The notes under the pieces: generated by a model | Told to the model about the DNA's origin: nothing | What the model saw: the letters and a program-made list of their open reading frames with translations, nothing else | Databases searched by the model: none | NCBI RefSeq assembly: GCF_000701425.1 | Contig: NZ_JNIW01000072.1 | Coordinates: 1 to 14,255, forward strand | Source of the DNA: Deinococcus frigens DSM 12807 | GTDB lineage: Bacteria > Deinococcota > Deinococci > Deinococcales > Deinococcaceae | Length of the DNA stretch: 14,255 bases | Direction: 5' to 3' | Made by a program: the position numbers and the translations under genes | Shown: positions 8,837 to 14,255 of the stretch, piece by piece | Position numbering within the stretch: the first letter of the stretch is position 1 | Layout of the letters: every line of letters starts with the position of its first letter

Positions 8837-9106
8837 TTACATGTCCAGCGGATCGGATTTCTCGCTGGCGCGCTTGCCCTCTTCCAGAATCTCCTTGTGG
8901 CGGGTGAATCTGTCGCGCTCGGCCTCCTTGCCCATGCTGGCGGTCTTGTCGCCGGGTTCCAGCAGCTCGTCGGCGTGCTGCACGGTGGGATCGGGGGCGG
9001 AGTAATCGCCCTCGGAGGCGTCGTGGTGGCTGCGGTCCGCCTGGTTCAGGTCAATCTCGCCGCGCTGCTGTTCCAGTTGTTCCTTGTCGGGACGGGGATT
9101 GGTCAT
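8837..9106 (-). CDS. Possible internal in-frame gene product (89 residues)
   Basis: Inside the preceding frame an ATG at 9106 has the strongest Shine-Dalgarno of the region: AGGAGG at 9120-9115 with an 8-base spacer. Translation from it would give an 89-residue protein starting MTNPRPDKEQLEQQRGEIDL, the acidic hydrophilic C-terminal part alone. In other genomes this could be a separate gene that has become fused here, or a second product made from one gene. No function is recognised; its composition resembles small stress-type disordered proteins, but that is only a resemblance. Confidence 0.45.
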   Translation of the reverse strand: MTNPRPDKEQLEQQRGEIDLNQADRSHHDASEGDYSAPDPTVQHADELLEPGDKTASMGKEAERDRFTRHKEILEEGKRASEKSDPLDM

Positions 9107-9565
9107 GCTGGAAACCTCCTGCTGTGTGGTGGGTTGCTGGGGATGGGGAACGGCGGCGGGAATGTTCGGTTCGGTGGCGCGGGAAGGGGTGTCGGCCCCG
9201 GTGAAGTTGGGGCGGTTGCTGACCCCAGCGGCTGAAGCGTCGGTTGCGGGGGTCTGCGGCGTTCCGTCGGGGGAGTAGACCGTCATCTCACCGTCTTCCC
9301 TGGGGTCCTCGCCCAGTTCGCTGATCAGGCGTTCGCGGGCGCTGATCTCCTCCTCGGCGCGGCGGACGTCGTCCTGGATGCCGCCCAGGGTGTCCTGCTC
9401 GGCCCCGGCGTGGTAGGCGCGGCCCAGGCGCGCAAAGTGGGCGTCCAGCTCGCGGCCCAGTTGAAAGATTTCCAGGCGCAGGCGGGTCACCTGCGCGACT
9501 TCCTCGCCCCGGCGCTGCACGCGCTCTGCCCCGCGTTGCAGGGAATTCAGGATGTTGTCCAGCAT
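8837..9565 (-). CDS. Hypothetical protein: coiled-coil N-terminus plus disordered hydrophilic C-terminus
   Basis: Not recognised. With ATG at 9565 the protein has 242 residues. Residues 1-90 are charged and helical (starting MLDNILNSLQRGAERVQRRG), probably a coiled coil. Residues 95-153 are rich in Pro, Thr, Ser and Ala and look like an unstructured linker. The C-terminal 88 residues are very hydrophilic, rich in Asp, Glu, Lys and Gln, with no cysteine or membrane segment. An in-frame GTG at 9592 is a longer alternative; no convincing Shine-Dalgarno supports either start. The gene follows the cytochrome gene on the same strand after 46 bases, so it may be the last gene of that operon. An internal start is listed separately. 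Confidence 0.7.
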   Translation of the reverse strand: MLDNILNSLQRGAERVQRRGEEVAQVTRLRLEIFQLGRELDAHFARLGRAYHAGAEQDTLGGIQDDVRRAEEEISARERLISELGEDPREDGEMTVYSPDGTPQTPATDASAAGVSNRPNFTGADTPSRATEPNIPAAVPHPQQPTTQQEVSSMTNPRPDKEQLEQQRGEIDLNQADRSHHDASEGDYSAPDPTVQHADELLEPGDKTASMGKEAERDRFTRHKEILEEGKRASEKSDPLDM

Positions 9566-9611
9566 GGAGTCAGTGTGCGCTTTCGGGGGCAACCACCGGG
9601 TGAGGGCAGGT

Positions 9612-10382
9612 TTAGGACTTCTGAGCGTCCGCGCCGGTGCGGGCGGCCCGCCGGTGCCACACCGCCAGCAGCAGCAGCGCGCAGACCAGCATCAACCCCA
9701 GACGGCTGGAGGTGTGGCGGGACTTACCCCTCCCCTGCTCCCCCACGCGCGGCGCAGGCACGATCAGCCGGACGCCGGGTTGCGGGTGTGCTGGCCCCCA
9801 GATGGCCTGATAGGAATTAGGTACGCGCCAGCGCTGGCGGGAGAAGCACCAGAACAGCGCGGCAAACAGCAGCGGGAAGACCAGCAGCGCCGCCAACATC
9901 CACCCCGGCGCATTGACCAGGTGCAGGCCGCTCCAGGCCGCCCCCAGCGCCAGCAGCAGCGCCAGGTAGCCGCCGCCCCGATGGCCCCATTCGAAGACCC
10001 AGCGGTGCGGGGTCATGTCGTAGTGATCGCCCCGCATCCCGGCGGGATCGGTGGGGCCGCCCTTGCTGCCCCGGCGCACGCCCCAGACGATCTGGAGCCA
10101 GCCCAGCGCCACCGCGCCCAGGCCAAACAGGGTGTGCGCCGTGCCCAAGTTCAGGCGTCCGGTGTGGAACCAGGCCAGCCCCAGCCCCAGCGTGGTGCAG
10201 ATCACCCCGGCGTACTGCATCACCACATGGGTCTTGAACCAGATGCGGTTGTCCACCACGCGCGGGTAATCCTGCCGGGCCGTGACCTTGAAGAACCGGG
10301 CGATCACGATTCCGGCGGGCAGCACCAGCACCCAGGCGATCAGCATCAGCCCCGCGTGCAGCAGGATCCATTCGGGAAGCAA
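9612..10382 (-). CDS. Cytochrome b561-like membrane protein
   Basis: This 256-residue membrane protein has about six hydrophobic segments (roughly 5-25, 54-73, 82-102, 136-154, 161-180 and 228-244). Histidines sit where b561-type proteins hold two haems: His9 in LLHAG, His52 in KTHVVMQYAG, His83 in GTAHTLFG and His134 in WGHRGGGYL. This suggests a transmembrane electron carrier related to the b561/ferric reductase domain of DOMON-type proteins; electron donor and acceptor are unknown. The start is TTG at 10382, because the next ATG (residue 12) would delete His9. A weak GAGGGCGG lies a few bases before it. It begins 12 bases after the permease stop, so it is probably cotranscribed with the importer, an unusual partner. 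The polar segment at about 183-225 faces one side. Confidence 0.72.
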   Translation of the reverse strand: MLPEWILLHAGLMLIAWVLVLPAGIVIARFFKVTARQDYPRVVDNRIWFKTHVVMQYAGVICTTLGLGLAWFHTGRLNLGTAHTLFGLGAVALGWLQIVWGVRRGSKGGPTDPAGMRGDHYDMTPHRWVFEWGHRGGGYLALLLALGAAWSGLHLVNAPGWMLAALLVFPLLFAALFWCFSRQRWRVPNSYQAIWGPAHPQPGVRLIVPAPRVGEQGRGKSRHTSSRLGLMLVCALLLLAVWHRRAARTGADAQKS

Positions 10383-10394
10383 GACAGCCCGCCC

Positions 10395-11288
10395 TCAGCC
10401 CTTGACAGCTCCGGCGGTCAGTCCGGCGATCAGTTGTCGGGCGGCCAGCAGCGTGAACAGCAGCGGCGGAATGGCGATCAGCACGCCCATGGCCATCACG
10501 CGGCCCCACTCCACACCCACGTCGGTGATGTTGGCGGCAATTTCCACCGGCATGGTGCGGGAAAAGCGGTTGGTCAGGACCAGCGCCAGAATGAACTCGT
10601 TCCAGGCCACCCGGAACACGAAGATTCCGGCGGCGGCCAGACCGGGGCGGATCAGCGGCAGCACCACCGCAAAAAAGGTGCGGAAGGGCGAGGCCCCGTC
10701 CACCGCCGCCGCCTCCTCTAATTCCTGCGGCACCTGCGCGATAAAGCCGTACAGCACCCAGATGGCAAAGGGGATGTTGACGGCGGTGTACAGCAGGATC
10801 AATCCCGGCAGCGTGTCGTTGATGCCCCAGCCCTGCCAGATGCCGTAGACCGGCACCACCAGCACCACCAGCGGCACGGTTCGCAGCAGCAGGCTGGTCC
10901 ACGAGATCACGCCGCGCCCCATGAAAGAAAAGCGGGCCAGCGCGTAGGCCGCCAGCACCGAAAACAGCAGGGTGAGGACCGTGCTGACCACGCCCACGAT
11001 CAGGCTGTTGGTCAGGTAGCGCACAAAATTGCCGTCCACCAGCACGCTGCGGTAATTTTCCAGCGTCGGTGTGAACAGCCAGAACTCGCGCGAGAAGAAG
11101 GTGGCGTTGGGCATGAAAATTTGCGTCTGGACCTTGAACGACGTGGCGAACATCATGTACAGCGGAAACATGCTCAGAATGCCCATGACCGCCAGCAACA
11201 AGCCGCGCAATAATCCACCTGTTCGGCGCGGACGGGGAATGCGCGGCACGCCCGCCTCCAGTTCCCGGCCAGCAGGAGCCGTGATCAT
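10395..11288 (-). CDS. Carbohydrate ABC transporter permease, MalG type
   Basis: This is one of two membrane subunits of a binding-protein-dependent importer of the CUT1 (sugar or glycerol-phosphate) class. The 297-residue protein has six predicted helices, an N-terminal cytoplasmic stretch, and the EAA loop EEAAAVDGASPFRTFFAVVL at about 191-210 that docks on the ATPase. The MalG-like features are the long periplasmic loop after helix 1 (NYRSVLVDGNF) and an ending without a long tail (LIAGLTAGAVKG). ATG at 11288 overlaps the stop of the upstream permease gene (ATGA), so translation is coupled. Substrate cannot be told from sequence alone. Confidence 0.93.
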   Translation of the reverse strand: MITAPAGRELEAGVPRIPRPRRTGGLLRGLLLAVMGILSMFPLYMMFATSFKVQTQIFMPNATFFSREFWLFTPTLENYRSVLVDGNFVRYLTNSLIVGVVSTVLTLLFSVLAAYALARFSFMGRGVISWTSLLLRTVPLVVLVVPVYGIWQGWGINDTLPGLILLYTAVNIPFAIWVLYGFIAQVPQELEEAAAVDGASPFRTFFAVVLPLIRPGLAAAGIFVFRVAWNEFILALVLTNRFSRTMPVEIAANITDVGVEWGRVMAMGVLIAIPPLLFTLLAARQLIAGLTAGAVKG

Positions 11289-12211
11289 GCTTTCTTCCCG
11301 GCAGACAGCGGATTGCTCAGGCGCAGCACGGCCACGCTCAGGCCCATGACCACAGCCAGCAGCAGCACGCTGATCGCGCTGGCGTAGCCCAGTTGCCCGC
11401 CCGAAAAGGCCGTTTTATAGATGTGCATGCTCAGGATCTCGGTGCTGTTCCCTGGCCCGCCGCCAGTCATGATGTAGACCACCTCCAGCACCCGGAAGGC
11501 GTCGATCAGGCGCAAGAGCAGCGTGACCACGATGATCGGCATCAGCATGGGCAGTTTGACGGACCAGATGGCCTGCCAGGGCGTCGCGCCGTCGATGGCC
11601 GCCGCCTCTATCACCGCGCCGTCCAGGTTCTGCAACCCGGCGGCCAGCATGATGAACACGAATGGGGTCCACTGCCAGATGTCGGCCACCACCACGGCAA
11701 AAAAGGCCAGGTTGGGATCGGCCAGCCAGGTGATCTTGCCCACTCCCAGCGAGGTCATCAATGCGTTGATGGCCCCGAAATTGGTGTCGAACAGAAAACG
11801 CCAGGTCAGCCCTACCACGATGGGCGCGATCATCATCGGCAGAATGAAGACCGTGCGGAACAGCGTCAGGCCGCGCATGGGTTTTTCCAGCGCCAGCGCC
11901 AGCACCAGTCCCAGGATCATCTCGGCGATGACCACCGTGGCCGCAAACAGCAGCGTGGTCAGCAGCGAGGAAAGCACCGCCGGGTCCTGCACCAGCCGCG
12001 AGAAATACTGCGCCCCGGCGAAGGTTGCCTCGGTCCAGGGCGTGCCGATGCTCCAGTTGTAAAACGACAGCCGCAGCGCCTGCAACACCGGATACAGGCA
12101 GGCCACCGCCATGATCAGCGTGGCGGGCAGCACGAAGAGCCAGGGCGTCAGGCGGGTCAGCGGCTGTTTGACACTGCGTGGCGGTTTGGCGGCGATCATG
12201 GATTGTTTCAA
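11285..12211 (-). CDS. Carbohydrate ABC transporter permease, MalF/UgpA type
   Basis: This is the partner membrane subunit of the CUT1-type importer. It has six hydrophobic helices, starting with TPWLFVLPATLIMAVACLYP, and the EAA loop IEAAAIDGATPWQAIWSVKL at about 201-220. TGGGPGNSTEILSMHIYKTAF near the C-terminus is highly typical of UgpA/MalF-like permeases. Start choice: GAGGTT at 12223-12218 lies 6 bases before a TTG at 12211, giving 308 residues; ATG at 12199 lacks a ribosome binding site at good distance, and an in-frame GTG at 12241 lies upstream of the Shine-Dalgarno. It follows the binding-protein gene after about 160 bases containing two stem-loops. Confidence 0.92.
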   Translation of the reverse strand: MKQSMIAAKPPRSVKQPLTRLTPWLFVLPATLIMAVACLYPVLQALRLSFYNWSIGTPWTEATFAGAQYFSRLVQDPAVLSSLLTTLLFAATVVIAEMILGLVLALALEKPMRGLTLFRTVFILPMMIAPIVVGLTWRFLFDTNFGAINALMTSLGVGKITWLADPNLAFFAVVVADIWQWTPFVFIMLAAGLQNLDGAVIEAAAIDGATPWQAIWSVKLPMLMPIIVVTLLLRLIDAFRVLEVVYIMTGGGPGNSTEILSMHIYKTAFSGGQLGYASAISVLLLAVVMGLSVAVLRLSNPLSAGKKA

Positions 12212-12254
12212 AGGGGAAACCTCGCGGCGGTGGGGCGACACGACAAAGGGCTGA

Positions 12255-12303
12255 GGGCAGCGCCGCCGCCAGCCTGAGTCGGGCGAAGGCGAGGGCGCTG
12301 CCC
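12255..12303 (-). repeat. Intergenic stem-loop 1 between binding-protein and permease genes
   Basis: GGGCAGCGCC at 12255-12264 and GGCGCTGCCC at 12294-12303 are perfect 10-bp complements with a 29-base loop. No U-tract follows, so it is more likely an RNA-stability or attenuation structure than a full terminator. Such structures often let a binding protein be made in excess over its permeases. Confidence 0.6.
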
Positions 12304-12322
12304 ATCAAAGGCGTACTGACCG

Positions 12323-12361
12323 GGGCCGGATGAACTGGAGGATCTGATTCCCATCCGGCCC
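12323..12361 (-). repeat. Intergenic stem-loop 2 just after the binding-protein gene
   Basis: GGGCCGGAT at 12323-12331 and ATCCGGCCC at 12353-12361 form a perfect 9-bp stem with a 21-base loop. The stem begins 8 bases past the binding-protein stop, a position suited to protecting the 3' end of its message from exonucleases. No U-tract follows. Confidence 0.6.
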
Positions 12362-12369
12362 TTTCCCAG

Positions 12370-13791
12370 TTAGCTGTAGTAACCCGCCCGCTTCATCAGT
12401 TCGGTGACGGGGCCTACCGCGCCCTGCAAGGCAGCCTGGGCATTCTTACCGGTCAGGCCCTCGTTGATCGCCACACCGAAAATCTGGATGTTCAGCGCGT
12501 CCCATTCGGGAATGATGGGCCGCCAGTCGGGGTTGGCGTACTTGATCTGCTCTTTCAGGACGGCGTACTGCGGAAACAGGGCGCGCAGGGCAGGGCTGTT
12601 GATGGTGCTGGTTCGCATGGCATTGCCGCCCAGCCGCGCAATCGACAGGTCTTGCTGCTTGCTGGTCAGCCACTGGATAAACAGGAATGCCGCTTCCTTG
12701 TTGGCGCTATTTGAAGGAATCGCCAGGCCAAAACCGCCGGTCTGGCTGCTGTATCGCGCAGCCTTGGGATGCAGCGCATAGCCCACCTTGCCCTTGATGC
12801 GCGATTTGCTCTCGTCGGCCACCGGCCCGAAGATCGAGATGGAGTCGATGTAGATGGCGGCCTCGCCCTGAAGGAACGAATTGGACATCTCGCCGAAGGC
12901 GAAGCTGGGAATGCCCTTGGGGCCAGTCGCCACCACCTTCTGCATGAATTGCAGCGCCTTGACGCCGGGCGCTTCCTGGAATACGGGCTTCCAGTTGTCG
13001 TCGAACACCTCGCCGCCCATCGGATTGAGGTGCAGCAGGAAACCGTGCATGGCGTCGTGGCCAGATTTGCCCCGGCTGGTCATGGCCCCGATCTTGCCCT
13101 TGTCCTGAATCACCGGCAGCAGGGCTTCCAGTTCAGTGTAGGTCGTGGGCGGCTTGAGTTTCAGGTTGGCGAAGATGTCCTTGCGGTAAGCCATGATGCT
13201 GGTTTCCGCGCCGCTGGGCAGGCCGTACAGTTTCGCGCCTGGGCCGGGTAGATAGCCCTTCTTGCCGCCCACCAGCCCGATGTTCTGGAGGTAACCCGGC
13301 ACCACATCGCTGATATCATAGTTGGGATCGGCCAGCGCGGCGTTGCTCAGGAACGGCTGCATCTCCTCGATCAGCTTTTTCTTGACATACTCGCCTTTCC
13401 AGGTGGCGATAAAGGTCACCACGTCGTAATCGCCTCTCGCCTTGCTCATTTCCAGCAACTGCTTGTCCTTCATGCGGCCCGTCTCGATGCGGTCCGCCTC
13501 CACCTTGATGCCCGTTTCGCGGGTGAACTGCGCGAACATTTTGATGGCCGCGTCGAAGTGCGGGTGGGCGGGAATGCTCAGCACAATTGTGCTGCCCTTG
13601 TATTTGGCGTAGCGGCTGCTGGCCTGCGCCCCGGCAATGGAGAAGTGCGGCAGGGTGGTGGACGCTGCGATGGCCGCCGTGGTCAGGCCGAGTTTGCGAA
13701 GGACATCACGCCGGGTCTCGGTCATGGGGGTTTCTGAAGTCTGGACAGGGGTGCAGGCGGTCAGATCATCGGACGGGGGCAGGTCAGTCAT
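12370..13791 (-). CDS. Extracellular solute-binding protein of a carbohydrate ABC importer (Tat-exported)
   Basis: This is a family 1 periplasmic or cell-envelope substrate-binding protein feeding the two permeases downstream. With ATG at 13791 it has 473 residues. A twin-arginine signal lies at residues 26-34 (TRRDVLRKL), followed by GLTTAAIAAS and a likely cleavage after AGAQA near residue 57. There is no lipobox cysteine. The mature part carries typical features such as DYDVVTFIATWKGEYV, GLPSGAETSIMAYRKDIF and AAFLFIQWLTS. Start: AGGAG at 13801-13797 serves ATG 13791 with a 5-base spacer. ATG at 13725 would give a more normal short Tat signal but has no ribosome binding site. It is the first gene of the operon; a regulated promoter lies 100 bases upstream. 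Confidence 0.9.
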   Translation of the reverse strand: MTDLPPSDDLTACTPVQTSETPMTETRRDVLRKLGLTTAAIAASTTLPHFSIAGAQASSRYAKYKGSTIVLSIPAHPHFDAAIKMFAQFTRETGIKVEADRIETGRMKDKQLLEMSKARGDYDVVTFIATWKGEYVKKKLIEEMQPFLSNAALADPNYDISDVVPGYLQNIGLVGGKKGYLPGPGAKLYGLPSGAETSIMAYRKDIFANLKLKPPTTYTELEALLPVIQDKGKIGAMTSRGKSGHDAMHGFLLHLNPMGGEVFDDNWKPVFQEAPGVKALQFMQKVVATGPKGIPSFAFGEMSNSFLQGEAAIYIDSISIFGPVADESKSRIKGKVGYALHPKAARYSSQTGGFGLAIPSNSANKEAAFLFIQWLTSKQQDLSIARLGGNAMRTSTINSPALRALFPQYAVLKEQIKYANPDWRPIIPEWDALNIQIFGVAINEGLTGKNAQAALQGAVGPVTELMKRAGYYS

Positions 13792-13887
13792 GAAAACTCC
13801 TGTAGGGCCAAGACGGGACGGCGAAATGGAGCTGCCCCCATTGGGCAACAGCCGGATCAGACGATATTAAGTTCTGTGTTGTTACAA

Positions 13888-13917
13888 ATGATAGCGCTAA
13901 CAAATTGCGGAATGCAA
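13888..13917 (-). promoter_or_regulatory. Promoter of the ABC importer operon
   Basis: On the minus strand a -10 box TATCAT (13893-13888) is preceded, after 18 bp, by a weak -35 TTGCAT (13917-13912). Transcription would start near 13881, leaving a leader of about 90 bases with a small TGCCC/GGGCA hairpin (13833-13847) before the Shine-Dalgarno. A second AT-rich box, TAATAT, lies downstream near 13863-13868 without a fitting -35. Confidence 0.5.
13889..13902. promoter_or_regulatory. LacI-family / CRE-like operator over the -10 box
   Basis: TGATAGCGCTAACA is a near-perfect palindrome with a central CG. It fits every position of the CRE consensus TGWNANCGNTNWCA, the half-site type bound by LacI/GalR-family regulators. 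It covers the -10 box of the importer promoter, so a bound protein should repress. The regulator gene is not in the window. Confidence 0.65.
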
Positions 13918-13931
13918 GCCTCTTCCCGGGG

Positions 13932-14209
13932 TGATTCTCAGGAGTTGCACCTGCATAATCAGAGAAAACCTCTCCTGGCGGGAGAATCCCAGAGTAATCG
14001 CCAGACTGGTCTGGCGAAATTGGATAGGCGTGATCGGTTCGGGAAAATGATGAAAGGCGTGACGACAGCATTGAGACACTGGGCTTTTGAGATGCGGGGG
14101 AGCGGAGGAAGGCGAGAGAATGGCAGAAACCGCCCCACGCGAGCAGGTCAAGATTTATCGTCTGGGACGCTGCCCCCGCGCTATTCATAGGTGCAACTCC
14201 TGAGTGATT
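13932..14209. mobile_element. MITE-like insertion with terminal inverted repeats and TGATT target duplication
   Basis: The element spans 13937-14204 (268 bp). Its ends are perfect 16-bp inverted repeats: CTCAGGAGTTGCACCT at 13937-13952 and its complement at 14189-14204. Directly outside both ends is the same 5-bp sequence TGATT (13932-13936 and 14205-14209), the expected target-site duplication. The inside holds a perfect 8-bp stem TCGCCAGA/TCTGGCGA with a 4-base loop at 13998-14017 and a smaller stem at 13971-13985. Frames inside show no recognisable transposase. It is therefore a non-autonomous element that a related full-length IS elsewhere may mobilise. The IS family is not assigned. It sits 20 bp upstream of the -35 box of the importer operon. 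Confidence 0.85.
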
Positions 14210-14255
14210 CGCTGCCACCAGGGGGCGAGAGCGGCTGTCACAGCACCGAGAGCAT
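14210..14255. other. Right-edge sequence, no gene seen
   Basis: The last 46 bases after the element are GC-rich and show no start with a ribosome binding site and no recognisable coding frame. They are the original upstream neighbour of the importer promoter before the element inserted. Confidence 0.4.

Noticed and set aside
9817..10902. Long minus-strand frame of 361 residues
   Set aside because: It overlaps the permease and cytochrome genes in another frame, with Gly/Ala/Arg-rich composition typical of a GC-rich shadow frame and no recognisable domain.
11393..12277. Plus-strand frame of 294 residues opposite the permease
   Set aside because: It is rich in His, Gln, Gly and Asp as expected from the complement of a membrane protein gene; no start signal or domain.
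13937..13970. Outward promoter at the left end of the inserted element
   Set aside because: GATTAT is -10-like on the minus strand but no -35 lies at a fitting distance.
13784..14218. Minus-strand frame of 144 residues through the inserted element
   Set aside because: It crosses both element ends and the importer promoter, has no ribosome binding site and shows no transposase motif.

Overview
The window looks like chromosomal DNA from a Deinococcus species. The first 160 bases are the 5' end of a 23S rRNA gene of Deinococcus-Thermus type on the minus strand. The coding DNA is GC-rich, LuxS closely resembles the Deinococcus form from memory, and several genes start directly after a TANNNT -10 box with no room for a ribosome binding site, the leaderless pattern common in Deinococcus. 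No database search was possible, so the species is not assigned.

Layout. Bases 1-3611 hold housekeeping genes: the 23S rRNA 5' end with its own promoter, luxS, divergent lspA, rpmB (four-cysteine L28) and a membrane-associated dynamin-like GTPase. Bases 3793-7480 are a tight plus-strand operon of three prepilins and a 611-residue prepilin-like protein. The order matches the Thermus pilA1-pilA2-pilA3-comZ competence pilus cluster, so it probably builds the tip of a type IV pilus used in DNA uptake. Bases 7549-8819 hold two divergent, apparently leaderless genes: ruvX and a PaaG-like enoyl-CoA hydratase/isomerase.

From 13791 down to 8837 everything runs on the minus strand. A carbohydrate-type ABC importer (Tat-exported binding protein, then two permeases) is followed by a b561-like membrane cytochrome and a disordered hypothetical protein. 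No ATPase gene is present, so the importer must borrow one. Its promoter carries a near-palindromic LacI-family operator across the -10 box, and two strong stem-loops separate the binding-protein gene from the permeases.

The least ordinary item is at the right end. Bases 13937-14204 form a 268-bp element with perfect 16-bp terminal inverted repeats and a 5-bp TGATT target duplication, with no recognisable transposase: a MITE-like insertion 20 bp upstream of the importer promoter. Other points are a 14-bp tandem duplication that splits the translation start of the comZ-like gene, a strong internal start in the hypothetical gene, and a hairpin in the rpmB leader that would act as a terminator on the opposite strand.
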